Shown in pieces: positions 10,032-20,072 of a stretch of 64,000 bases of DNA; the stretch's first letter is position 1; every line of letters begins with the position of its first letter. The notes beneath the pieces were generated by a model. It was given only the letters and a program-made list of their open reading frames with translations. It had not been told where the DNA came from and made no database searches. The position numbers were made by a program, and so were the translations under genes. The stretch is from positions 62,001 to 126,000 of the forward strand of contig CAUEEP010000389.1 in the NCBI GenBank assembly GCA_958450365.1, given 5' to 3'. The DNA comes from Mesorhabditis belari. Lineage: Eukaryota; Nematoda; Chromadorea; Rhabditida; Rhabditidae.

Positions 10032-10065
10032 GAGTGCTGGGCGGTGAAAGACGGTTGAAATAGTT

Positions 10066-10154
10066 GAAAGGAAAGAAAGGAAAGAAAGGAAAGAAAGGAA
10101 AGAAAGGAAAGAAAGGAAAGAAAGGAAAGAAAGAAAGAAAGAAAGAGAGAAAGC
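10066..10154. repeat. Purine microsatellite, 2 bp shorter
   Basis: Same 9-bp repeat, but the terminal GA run has one GA fewer than in other left-arm units. Confidence 0.85.
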
Positions 10155-10277
10155 TATCCTTTATCACCGAAGAGACGCGAGACGACGCGACTGTGTGCAC
10201 CTTTTGTGTGTCTCGTAGGAAAAAGCGGCTGCTGGCCTACGACCTCTACACATAGCGCCACAGAGATCTCCCACTTC

Positions 10278-10375
10278 GGTTTAATTACCCAAGTTTGAGG
10301 TTAGCATTAACCCCAAGACCTTGTAAAAGTGTCTTGATAAAATTTTGGAACGCATCCCCGTCAAGGGGATGCACA
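10278..10375 (+). ncRNA. SL1: SL1 RNA, unit 4
   Basis: Complete copy. Confidence 0.95.
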
Positions 10376-11149
10376 AAGGGAATGCGAAAGTTGAGAGTGA
10401 AGTGGAAAGGCTTTCGTGCTGTTCGTTTCATTTTGTCATCAAGTCGGTTCGTTCGATTCATTTTTTAATCATTTACGGTAATCAATGAGTGGCGAAGAAG
10501 CGCAGGGGTTTTTCTTCCCCTTCAAACTACCGTATAGTAGCCATTAATAGCCATTATACCGTACCTACATTTTTATACCGTACGTACATTGTTACCCAAA
10601 AAAATGAGCGTTTTTTCGGCGCGAGGGCCACTGATTCACTTTCAGTGAATCAGTGGGTGCGAAACTCTTCCACTATATGGTGGAAAAATTTTGAAAAATA
10701 GGTCTTGTTGTAGTGGTGAAATTGAGTCGAAATTGATCAAAATTGAAATTCATCAAATGCGAAAACTCCAACAAGAATCATCGAAATACATTGATTACGA
10801 ACTTTCAAACAATGCAGTGAATTTAAAGGATGTTCTTTAAAGGAAGTGCTGTTACTTTTCGTTTGAATAATTTATCAGAAGACGAAACACAGCGATTTGT
10901 AATTATGGGAAACAAGGGATGTGACGCTACAAAATTGACGTTGATGTTGCCTGATAGTCAAAATAAAAGCCAATCTCCGTACAACCATCAAATTACACAT
11001 TCTTGCGGTATCGAAAGGGAATCACAACCATCAAATTGGTGAAATTGACGAAAAAACACTCAACCACGCGCGTTCTTTGTGCGCGTCGCGACTCGGCCTC
11101 TTTCTGGGATCCCTGCCCAATAGATACCGCTCCCTTTCTCTCGTTCTGT

Positions 11150-11337
11150 ATCGCTTCTGGCCTCTGGCTAAGATCAATGTGTAGTATCTGTTCTTATCGG
11201 CTTAATCTCCGGTACGAGTTCTATTGAACTCATCGAGATTAATCAATTTTTGGAACGGGTACGGTTTGTAGAAGCTTTGCTTCTCGCCGTACAGCGTCGG
11301 CCCGCTATTGCACTTACCGGCGGGATCGGCGCACACC
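11150..11337 (+). ncRNA. U2: U2 snRNA, uninterrupted
   Basis: Complete copy with normal promoter region. Confidence 0.93.
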
Positions 11338-11457
11338 CCCAGTGATGGGGGAACAAAATAAAGAACGAAAAACAAAGCGCAAAGCGACAGTCTTCCTTTA
11401 TTTTATCGAAACCTACAAGCAAACCATCATCTTTACTCTACCGGCGAAAAGCAAAAA

Positions 11458-11575
11458 GCTTACGACACTCGGGATTCCCAAGCCGTCTCCGATCCAAGTA
11501 CTAACCGAGCCCAACGTTGCTTAACTTGGCAGATCGGACGGGATGCCGTGTTTTCAACGTGGTATGGTCGTAAGC
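11458..11575 (-). rRNA. 5S: 5S rRNA, unit 5
   Basis: Complete; T5 terminator. Confidence 0.95.
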
Positions 11576-11823
11576 GAGTGCTGGGCGGTGAAAGACGGTT
11601 GAAATAGTTGAAAGGAAAGAAAGGAAAGAAAGGAAAGAAAGGAAAGAAAGGAAAGAAAGGAAAGAAAGGAAAGAAAGAAAGAAAGAAAGAGAGAGAAAGC
11701 TATCCTTTATCACCGAAGAGACGCGAGACGACGCGACTGTGTGCACCTTTTGTGTGTCTCGTAGGAAAAAGCGGCTGCTGGCCTACGACCTCTACACATA
11801 GCGCCACAGAGATCTCCCACTTC

Positions 11824-11921
11824 GGTTTAATTACCCAAGTTTGAGGTTAGCATTAACCCCAAGACCTTGTAAAAGTGTCTTGATAAAATTTTGGAACGCA
11901 TCCCCGTCAAGGGGATGCACA
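11824..11921 (+). ncRNA. SL1: SL1 RNA, unit 5
   Basis: Complete copy. Confidence 0.95.
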
Positions 11922-12696
11922 AAGGGAATGCGAAAGTTGAGAGTGAAGTGGAAAGGCTTTCGTGCTGTTCGTTTCATTTTGTCATCAAGTCGGTTCGTTC
12001 GATTCATTTTTAATCATTTACGGTAATCAATGAGTGGCGAAGAAGCGCAGGGGTTTTTCTTCCCCTTCAAACTACCGTATAGTAGCCATTAATAGCCATT
12101 ATACCGTACCTACATTTTTATACCGTACGTACATTGTTACCCAAAAAAATGAGCGTTTTTTCGGCGCGAGGGCCACTGATTCACTTTCAGTGAATCAGTG
12201 GGTGCGAAACTCTTCCACTATATGGTGGAAAAAATTTTGAAAAATAGGTCTTGTTGTAGTGGTGAAATTGAGTCGAAATTGATCAAAATTGAAATTCATC
12301 AAATGCGAAAACTCCAACAAGAATCATCGAAATACATTGATTACGAACTTTCAAACAATGCAGTGAATTTAAAGGATGTTCTTTAAAGGAAGTGCTGTTA
12401 CTTTTCGTTTGAATAATTTATCAGAAGACGAAACACAGCGATTTGTAATTATGGGAAACAAGGGATGTGACGCTACAAAATTGACGTTGATGTTGCCTGA
12501 TAGTCAAAATAAAAGCCAATCTCCGTACAACCATCAAATTACACATTCTTGCGGTATCGAAAGGGAATCACAACCATCAAATTGGTGAAATTGACGAAAA
12601 AAACACTCAACCACGCGCGTTCTTTGTGCGCGTCGCGACTCGGCCTCTTTCTGGGATCCCTGCCCAATAGATACCGCTCCCTTTCTCTCGTTCTGT

Positions 12697-12884
12697 ATCG
12701 CTTCTGGCCTCTGGCTAAGATCAATGTGTAGTATCTGTTCTTATCGGCTTAATCTCCGGTACGAGTTCTATTGAACTCATCGAGATTAATCAATTTTTGG
12801 AACGGGTACGGTTTGTAGAAGCTTTGCTTCTCGCCGTACAGCGTCGGCCCGCTATTGCACTTACCGGCGGGATCGGCGCACACC
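12697..12884 (+). ncRNA. U2: U2 snRNA, uninterrupted
   Basis: Last uninterrupted U2 in the window; every later U2 carries an insert. Confidence 0.93.
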
Positions 12885-13004
12885 CCCAGTGATGGGGGAA
12901 CAAAATAAAGAACGAAAAACAAAGCGCAAAGCGACAGTCTTCCTTTATTTTATCGAAACCTACAAGCAAACCATCATCTTTACTCTACCGGCGAAAAGCA
13001 AAAA

Positions 13005-13122
13005 GCTTACGACACTCGGGATTCCCAAGCCGTCTCCGATCCAAGTACTAACCGAGCCCAACGTTGCTTAACTTGGCAGATCGGACGGGATGCCGTGTTT
13101 TCAACGTGGTATGGTCGTAAGC
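13005..13122 (-). rRNA. 5S: 5S rRNA, unit 6
   Basis: Complete; T5 terminator. Confidence 0.95.
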
Positions 13123-13370
13123 GAGTGCTGGGCGGTGAAAGACGGTTGAAATAGTTGAAAGGAAAGAAAGGAAAGAAAGGAAAGAAAGGAAAGAAAGGAA
13201 AGAAAGGAAAGAAAGGAAAGAAAGAAAGAAAGAAAGAGAGAGAAAGCTATCCTTTATCACCGAAGAGACGCGAGACGACGCGACTGTGTGCACCTTTTGT
13301 GTGTCTCGTAGGAAAAAGCGGCTGCTGGCCTACGACCTCTACACATAGCGCCACAGAGATCTCCCACTTC

Positions 13371-13468
13371 GGTTTAATTACCCAAGTTTGAGGTTAGCAT
13401 TAACCCCAAGACCTTGTAAAAGTGTCTTGATAAAATTTTGGAACGCATCCCCGTCAAGGGGATGCACA
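13371..13468 (+). ncRNA. SL1: SL1 RNA, unit 6
   Basis: Complete copy. Confidence 0.95.
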
Positions 13469-14243
13469 AAGGGAATGCGAAAGTTGAGAGTGAAGTGGAA
13501 AGGCTTTCGTGCTGTTCGTTTCATTTTGTCATCAAGTCGGTTCGTTCGATTCATTTTTAATCATTTACGGTAATCAATGAGTGGCGAAGAAGCGCAGGGG
13601 TTTTTCTTCCCCTTCAAACTACCGTATAGTAGCCATTAATAGCCATTATACCGTACCTACATTTTTATACCGTACGTACATTGTTACCCAAAAAAAATGA
13701 GCGTTTTTTCGGCGCGAGGGCCACTGATTCACTTTCAGTGAATCAGTGGGTGCGAAACTCTTCCACTATATGGTGGAAAAAATTTTGAAAAATAGGTCTT
13801 GTTGTAGTGGTGAAATTGAGTCGAAATTGATCAAAATTGAAATTCATCAAATGCGAAAACTCCAACAAGAATCATCGAAATACATTGATTACGAACTTTC
13901 AAACAATGCAGTGAATTTAAAGGATGTTCTTTAAAGGAAGTGCTGTTACTTTCGTTTGAATAATTTATCAGAAGACGAAACACAGCGATTTGTAATTATG
14001 GGAAACAAGGGATGTGACGCTACAAAATTGACGTTGATGTTGCCTGATAGTCAAAATAAAAGCCAATCTCCGTACAACCATCAAATTACACATTCTTGCG
14101 GTATCGAAAGGGAATCACAACCATCAAATTGGTGAAATTGACGAAAAAAACACTCAACCACGCGCGTTCTTTGTGCGCGTCGCGACTCGGCCTCTTTCTG
14201 GGATCCCTGCCCAATAGATACCGCTCCCTTTCTCTCGTTCTGT

Positions 14244-14300
14244 ATCGCTTCTGGCCTCTGGCTAAGATCAATGTGTAGTATCTGTTCTTATCGGCTTAAT
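14244..14300 (+). ncRNA. U2: U2 snRNA 5' fragment (nt 1-57) before XY1
   Basis: Normal upstream sequence; interrupted after GGCTTAAT by XY1. The 3' part is at 15402. Confidence 0.93.
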
Positions 14301-14440
14301 AGGCTTTTGGACTCGTAAATCTCGGAGATACTTCAGAGCAATCTGTCGGTCGAGTGGAAGACGAAAGCCCATAGTTTTGGACTCATCAGTCTCGGAGATA
14401 CTTCAGAGCAATCTGTCGGTCGAGCGGAGGACGAAACTCA
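14301..14440 (+). repeat. X leader: two structured 70-bp repeats
   Basis: Each repeat can fold into a closing stem (GGCTTTT/GAAAGCC in the first, AGTTTT/GAAACT in the second) and a hairpin CAGA-GCAA-TCTG. In X1 and XY2 the second repeat reads CAGA-GAAA-TCTG. Both loops fit GNRA, and the closing stem changes on both sides, which suggests a selected RNA fold. Confidence 0.6.
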
Positions 14441-14483
14441 TTGAGCTGTGCGGAGCAGGGAAAAACGTTGATTGGAACCACTG

Positions 14484-14537
14484 GCTTCTGGTCTCTGGCT
14501 AAGATCGATGTGGAGTATCTGTTCTTATCGGCTTAAT
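14484..14537 (+). ncRNA. U2: U2 remnant inside XY1 (nt 4-57)
   Basis: Reads GCTTCTGGTCTCTGGC...GGCTTAAT. It differs from array U2 by C>T, A>G and T>G, including a change next to GTAGTA (GGAGTA). It joins the X leader to Y and is not a gene. Confidence 0.85.
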
Positions 14538-15401
14538 TGGTGATTTTGTGAAAGCAGCATTGCTGGAACGAATCCCGATTGATGTCGGGCAAAGCAAAGA
14601 AAAACTTTGATTGGATCCAGGGCCCCTCGTCACTCCACTCTTCATGGGCCCCTCTGCTGATGGTGAAGAATCTCGTCGTTCTCCTCTCGTCAAGAACTCT
14701 CTGTTGCCAAAGAAGGACGGTGATCCGATGCTGCCCCCTCCCAGGCTCTGATGGTGTGTGCCGCTGCGCAATGCCTAAACCCTAGGCACCACCTGAAGAT
14801 GTCGGGGAGTCCCGCCTCTCGACTCACGCCTCTCCAAGACTTCGCTGCTGCCAAGAAAGGATGTTGATTCGACGCTGCCGTCTGCCAAACTCTGATGGTG
14901 TGTGCCGCCGCTTTATGCCAACCCCAGGCACCACCTGAAGATGCCCGGATGGTCCGCCTTTCGTCTCACACCCTGCCGGCCCCGACGGTGAAGAAATGTG
15001 CGACTCATCAAAGAAGAAGAAGAGATTCGGCCCCCTGCGATCTTGATGATGGTGCCGCCGCTCAATGCCTAAACCCTAGGCGCCATCTGATAGTGAACAT
15101 GCCCGACGACTCCCCTCACCTGCACGACGGTCCAGAAGAGCCTCTCCACGTCCAAAGAAGCGATCATTCATCTTTTCCTTTCGATTCTGATGTCTTATTC
15201 TTGCAACATTTTTTGTTTTTCCTCAAAATGTTTGTGACTATCTCATGCAAGTACTTTATCTGGTATAAGCATCTTTATTTTCTAATGTATGCAACTCAAT
15301 TTGTCTATTGGTTGTATTTCTCATTGACTCTTCACTGTAAACCTTGTGATAGACCGGCTGGGGTTCGTACCATGCCCATCAACATTCGCTGAATAAACTA
15401 A

Positions 15402-15553
15402 ATCTGTTCTTATCGGCTTAATCTCCGGTACGAGTTCTATTGAACTCATCGAGATTAATCAATTTTTGGAACGGGTACGGTTTGTAGAAGCTTTGCTTCT
15501 CGCCGTACAGCGTCGGCCCGCTATTGCACTTACCGGCGGGATCGGCGCACACC
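15402..15553 (+). ncRNA. U2: U2 snRNA 3' part (nt 37-188) after XY1
   Basis: Starts with the duplicated target ATCTGTTC and runs to the normal 3' end. Confidence 0.93.
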
Positions 15554-15673
15554 CCCAGTGATGGGGGAACAAAATAAAGAACGAAAAACAAAGCGCAAAG
15601 CGACAGTCTTCCTTTATTTTATCGAAACCTACAAGCAAACCATCATCTTTACTCTACCGGCGAAAAGCAAAAA

Positions 15674-15791
15674 GCTTACGACACTCGGGATTCCCAAGCC
15701 GTCTCCGATCCAAGTACTAACCGAGCCCAACGTTGCTTAACTTGGCAGATCGGACGGGATGCCGTGTTTTCAACGTGGTATGGTCGTAAGC
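15674..15791 (-). rRNA. 5S: 5S rRNA, unit 7
   Basis: Complete; T5 terminator. Confidence 0.95.
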
Positions 15792-16039
15792 GAGTGCTGG
15801 GCGGTGAAAGACGGTTGAAATAGTTGAAAGGAAAGAAAGGAAAGAAAGGAAAGAAAGGAAAGAAAGGAAAGAAAGGAAAGAAAGGAAAGAAAGAAAGAAA
15901 GAAAGAGAGAGAAAGCTATCCTTTATCACCGAAGAGACGCGAGACGACGCGACTGTGTGCACCTTTTGTGTGTCTCGTAGGAAAAAGCGGCTGCTGGCCT
16001 ACGACCTCTACACATAGCGCCACAGAGATCTCCCACTTC

Positions 16040-16137
16040 GGTTTAATTACCCAAGTTTGAGGTTAGCATTAACCCCAAGACCTTGTAAAAGTGTCTTGAT
16101 AAAATTTTGGAACGCATCCCCGTCAAGGGGATGCACA
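16040..16137 (+). ncRNA. SL1: SL1 RNA, unit 7
   Basis: Complete copy. Confidence 0.95.
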
Positions 16138-16457
16138 AAGGGAATGCGAAAGTTGAGAGTGAAGTGGAAAGGCTTTCGTGCTGTTCGTTTCATTTTGTCA
16201 TCAAGTCGGTTCGTTCGATTCATTTTTAATCATTTACGGTAATCAATGAGTGGCGAAGAAGCGCAGGGGTTTTTCTTCCCCTTCAAACTACCGTATAGTA
16301 GCCATTAATAGCCATTATACCGTACCTACATTTTTATACCGTACGTACATTGTTACCCAAAAAAAATGAGCGTTTTTTCGGCGCGAGGGCCACTGATTCA
16401 CTTTCAGTGAATCAGTGGGTGCGAAACTCTTCCACTATATGGTGGAAAAAATTTTGA

Positions 16458-16494
16458 ATCGCTTCTGGCCTCTGGCTAAGATCAATGTGTAGTA
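16458..16494 (+). ncRNA. U2: U2 snRNA fragment nt 1-37
   Basis: Begins exactly at U2 nt 1 after the spacer deletion and ends at GTAGTA, next to the bottom-strand nick position. Five unmatched bases (AGAAG) then precede truncated A2. Confidence 0.88.
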
Positions 16495-19400
16495 AGAAGC
16501 TGCAGCAAGAAGCCGTATGTGATGCAAGGAGGACTCACCCGACACCTGCGCGACGTCCACCGGAGGAAGATCATCTTCCGCTGCCGTGGATGTCGTCGCC
16601 TCTTCACGACCGCCAAGGAATGCAATCGCCATCAGAAGAAGTGCGCAGTGCCAGCAGCCCCCGGGCCAGTACTGACAGCTCAGCCAGCGCAGGCGCCAAT
16701 CGTGCTACCACGTGCGCAGGTGCCAATCGTGCCACCACGTGAGTCTGTGTCTGAGCCTGTCTTGTCCGTGCCGCCAACACCGATGCTGACACACGCCTCT
16801 TCGCCGCTTCCTAGTCCTCCACATCCACACGCTTCTCCGCCGCTCTACAGACGTGCCCAACACCAAGCCGAATGGTGCCGCCGCATCGAAGCCGTCACCA
16901 CCGAAGTCGAACTCGACGCCACACTCGCCGACCTGACCCGTGAAGTCAAGAAGAAGACCTGCCAAGCAGACGGTGAAAAAAGCCCCCTCTCGACCACCTC
17001 CGCGTGCTCAAGGCCAACCCAACCGCCGAAAGCCGCCTCCGAGACCAACCTACGACCCAAAAGACGCCGCGAGGATACAGAAGCTCTATCGATCTTCTCG
17101 TCCACGCGCCTTTCGGGAAGTGGTCGACGCTGATTCACCGTTTTGCGCCATCGACAAAACAACTCTACATCAACACTTCACGCAAGTCTTCGGCCCATCA
17201 CCTCCACTCGTAGGACCAATGCCAGCCCTGGTGCCGCCACAAGTCAAGCCAATCCCAGCCGACGAGGCCGACCCGTTCTCCACCGACTTCACCCCCGAAG
17301 AAGTGTGGAAACGCCTCGTCCGCTGCTCCAACACGGCTCCCGGCCCAGATGGCATTCGCTACGTGTCCTGGAAGAAGTTCGACATCGGTGCTCACATCCT
17401 CTCAACGCTCTTCAACACCATCCACCGACTTCGATGTGTACCGGCCACCTGGAACGAATCTGCGACGATCCTCATCCACAAGAAAGGAGACAAGACGGAC
17501 GTTGGCAACTGGAGGCCCATCACCCTCTCTAACACGATTGCCAAGACCTACGCCTCATGCCTCTCCGCCCGTCTTGGATCCTGGGCAGCCCGCCACCAAC
17601 GTGTCTCATCGTCGCAGAAAGGCTTCATGGCGGTCGACGGATGCGCCGAGCACAACTTCACACTCCAGACGGTGATCAATGACGCCCGAAGGACTCGCCA
17701 AACCGTAGCCATCTCGTGGCTGGACCTCACCAATGCCTTCGGCTCCGTCCCACACGAGATGCTCTTCGAGTCACTGAAGTTTGCTGGCCTCCACGACAAC
17801 TCCATCGAGACGGTGAAGCGACTCTACTCCAACGCCTCCACCACGATCAGGAGCTCCGACGGACCAACCGATGCCATCCGAATCCAAGCCGGGGTGAAAC
17901 AAGGGTGCCCACTCAGCCCCATTGTTTTCAACCTGGCCCTCGAACCGATGCTCCGTGCCCTACACGACCAACAGTGTGGGTACCAACTCAACGGACAACA
18001 CATCGACGTACTCGCGTACGCCGATGACATCGCCCTCGTCGCCAAAAGCTCGGTTCGCCTACACGACATGCTCGATATGGTCACCACCGTCGCCTCCTGG
18101 TCTGGACTCGCCTTCAACGCCAAGAAGTGTGCTTCACTCGTCATCGATGGTCGCCAACACACCGCCCTTCCAGTGCCATTCAACATCCAAGCCAAGCCAA
18201 TGGTCATGCTCAAAGAAGACGACACCTACGAACACCTCGGAGTACCCACGGGTTACCACCGCGCCCCATCCGCCGAACTTGCCCTGCAGAAGATGACAAA
18301 CCACATCGAGTCAATCGACAAATCTCTTCTTGCACCATGGCAGAAAGCTGATGCGGTCAACACGTTCGTACTCCCATGCCTCTCCTTCCATCTGAAGAAC
18401 GGTGTCGTCCCAAAGGAGCCTCTGACCGAATTCGACAACAAGCTGAAGGCTCTCGGCAAGAAGTGGCTCAATCTCCCGTCACGTGGCAGCCCGGAAGTGG
18501 TTTACCTCTCCAATCAGATGGGTGGACTCGGCTTCCTTCAAATGAACCCGCTCGCTGATGTGTTCCAACTCGTCCACGCCCTCCGCCTGCTCTCCACGGC
18601 CAACATGCAGCCCATCGCCTATCCACAGCTCCGAGACGTGGTCAAGAAGAAGCTCCGTCGTGCCGCCTCCAACGAAGAACTTGCCGACTACCTCAATGGC
18701 CGACTCGATGGAGACTTTGCCCGAGCTTCTTCTGACCTCTCTTCGATGTGGTCTCGTCTCCGAGTGGCTACCCGTAGCCTCCACAAGTTCATGGCTGTGC
18801 AATGGGTGTGGCTCGTCGACCAACTCACGCTCCAACTGAACGGCTCCAACATCCCACCACGTACCGTCGAAACGACTCTCCGAAGTGCCATCCGCGACTA
18901 CCATCTCCGCCAACTTCTCGCAAAGCCGGATCAAGGGAAGGTCTACACCGTCACCACGCTCTCCACTTCTTCCAACCACTTCATGCGTGACGGTGCCTTC
19001 ACCCGCTTCGCTGACTGGCGCTTCCTTCACCGTGCCCGACTCGACTGCGTGCCACTCAACGGGACTCGACGCTTCGGTCCAGGCGACAGACGGTGCCGAC
19101 GATGTGCTCATCCAAACGAAACTCTGCCCCATGTGCTGTGCCACTGCAACCCGCACATGGTTGCAATCACCCGCCGACACAATGCCATCGTCGACCGTCT
19201 CGTCAAAGCCCTCAAGCCGCCAGTCACAAGCCAAGTCCGACTCAACCAACACGTGCCCAACTTCGATGCGAAGTTCCGTCCCGACATCTTGATCGTCGAC
19301 TCAACCCTCAAGACGGTGCAACTCATCGACGTCACCATGCCATTCGAGAACCGACCCGAAGCCTTCCAAGCTGCCCGCCAAGAAAAACAACGCAAGTACC

Positions 19401-20051
19401 AAACGATCGCCCAGCACTTCGAAGCTCTCGGCTACTCGGTGATCCTCGACGCTTTCGTGGTCGGCCCGCTCGGTGGATGGGATCTCGCCAACGACGAACT
19501 CCTCAAGAAGCTTGGTGTCTCCTTCCGCTACGCACGTCTCATGAAGAAGCTGATGGTGTCGGATGCCGTGAAATGGAGCCGGGACATCTACGTCGAACAC
19601 ATCACTGGAACCCGCCAATACGACCCTTGAGTTCTTAGTCTTCTCTTCTTTCTTGCTTTCTTGTTGTCTTTCTCTTTTGCCTCCCCCTAGCCAAAATCAT
19701 CCCTATCTTGCCTTGCGATCAAATATCTGTGATAATGCATCTCACATATCTCTCATATCTAACTTTCGTTCCGACTTTCATTTAGTCTTGTGTTTTCCTA
19801 TAGGTTCATAACATTTATTGCTTTGTGCTCTAATGTTCTATATTCTACTCAACATTTCTATCTGTGCATACCTCTTCTCATGGTTTCCTAATTCACTAGG
19901 CCCATCTACTATTCCTTATTCAACCCGTTCTGTGTTTGCATATACCCTATGTTTTCTTAAATGTGGGTTCATACATTTCCTGTATTTTAATCCGTTGTGA
20001 TAGACCGGCTGGGGTTTTGTACCATGCCCATCATGCACTGAAATAAACTTA
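16495..20051 (+). mobile_element. Retrotransposon A2, 5'-truncated
   Basis: Family A sequence starts at 16500 inside the first zinc finger. The 3' end is normal and is followed by U2 nt 37-57 (20052-20072). There is no duplication on the 5' side, as expected for incomplete reverse transcription. The 3' UTR (19631-20051) is AT-rich and gene-free. Confidence 0.92.
16501..19630 (+). pseudogene. A2 RT-endonuclease ORF, truncated and frameshifted
   Basis: It begins at CSKKPYV, after the first cysteine pair of finger 1, so the N-terminal region and most of finger 1 are missing. One extra A in a run at 16976-16981 (six; A3 has five) shifts the frame. From there a frame of almost 900 codons is open to the stop at 19630 and holds the complete RT (LAYADD), CCHC knuckle and RLE motifs. 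No start codon of its own is evident. Confidence 0.88.
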
Positions 20052-20072
20052 ATCTGTTCTTATCGGCTTAAT
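20052..20072 (+). repeat. Target-site duplication between A2 and A3
   Basis: 21 bp equal to U2 nt 37-57 and nothing else. It is the only U2 sequence between two elements, showing that A3 entered the duplicate made by A2 or the reverse. Confidence 0.92.

Larger units (their letters stand above)
9641..14300 (+). repeat. U2 / 5S / SL1 array, left arm block 2
   Basis: Three units with U2 at 9641 (3' part), 11150, 12697 and 14244 (5' part). Spacers without genes: 10376-11149, 11922-12696, 13469-14243. Small differences include a shortened A run at 10686 and a lost T near 13951. Confidence 0.92.
14301..15401 (+). mobile_element. Composite non-autonomous element XY1
   Basis: 1,101 bp without a credible ORF. 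It has three parts: an X leader (14301-14483) with two 70-bp tandem repeats, a U2 segment nt 4-57 (14484-14537) with three substitutions, and body Y (14538-15401). Y holds degenerate internal repeats (GATGGTG...GCCGC...ATGCC...CCTAGGC) and an AT-rich 3' end. The terminus (GACCGGCTGGGGTTCGTACC...CTGAATAAAC) matches A and C. It sits at the normal U2 site with duplication. The same composite, with the same internal junction, recurs at 30340, 46199 and 59435. Confidence 0.85.
15402..16494 (+). repeat. U2 / 5S / SL1 array, left arm block 3 (one short unit)
   Basis: The unit is normal through SL1, but its spacer (16138-16457) lacks about 340 bp: sequence jumps from the second palindrome (AAAATTTTGA) directly to U2 nt 1 at 16458. 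The missing part includes the U2 promoter region. Confidence 0.88.

Noticed and set aside
14301..14440. Hammerhead ribozyme in the X leader (CTGATGAG on the minus strand, GAAA on the plus strand)
   Set aside because: The core elements are on opposite strands and cannot form one hammerhead.
14895..15392. 165-codon frame in the Y body
   Set aside because: Built from internal Y repeats, ends in AT-rich 3' sequence, and is shortened to 98 codons in XY2 and XY3 by small changes.
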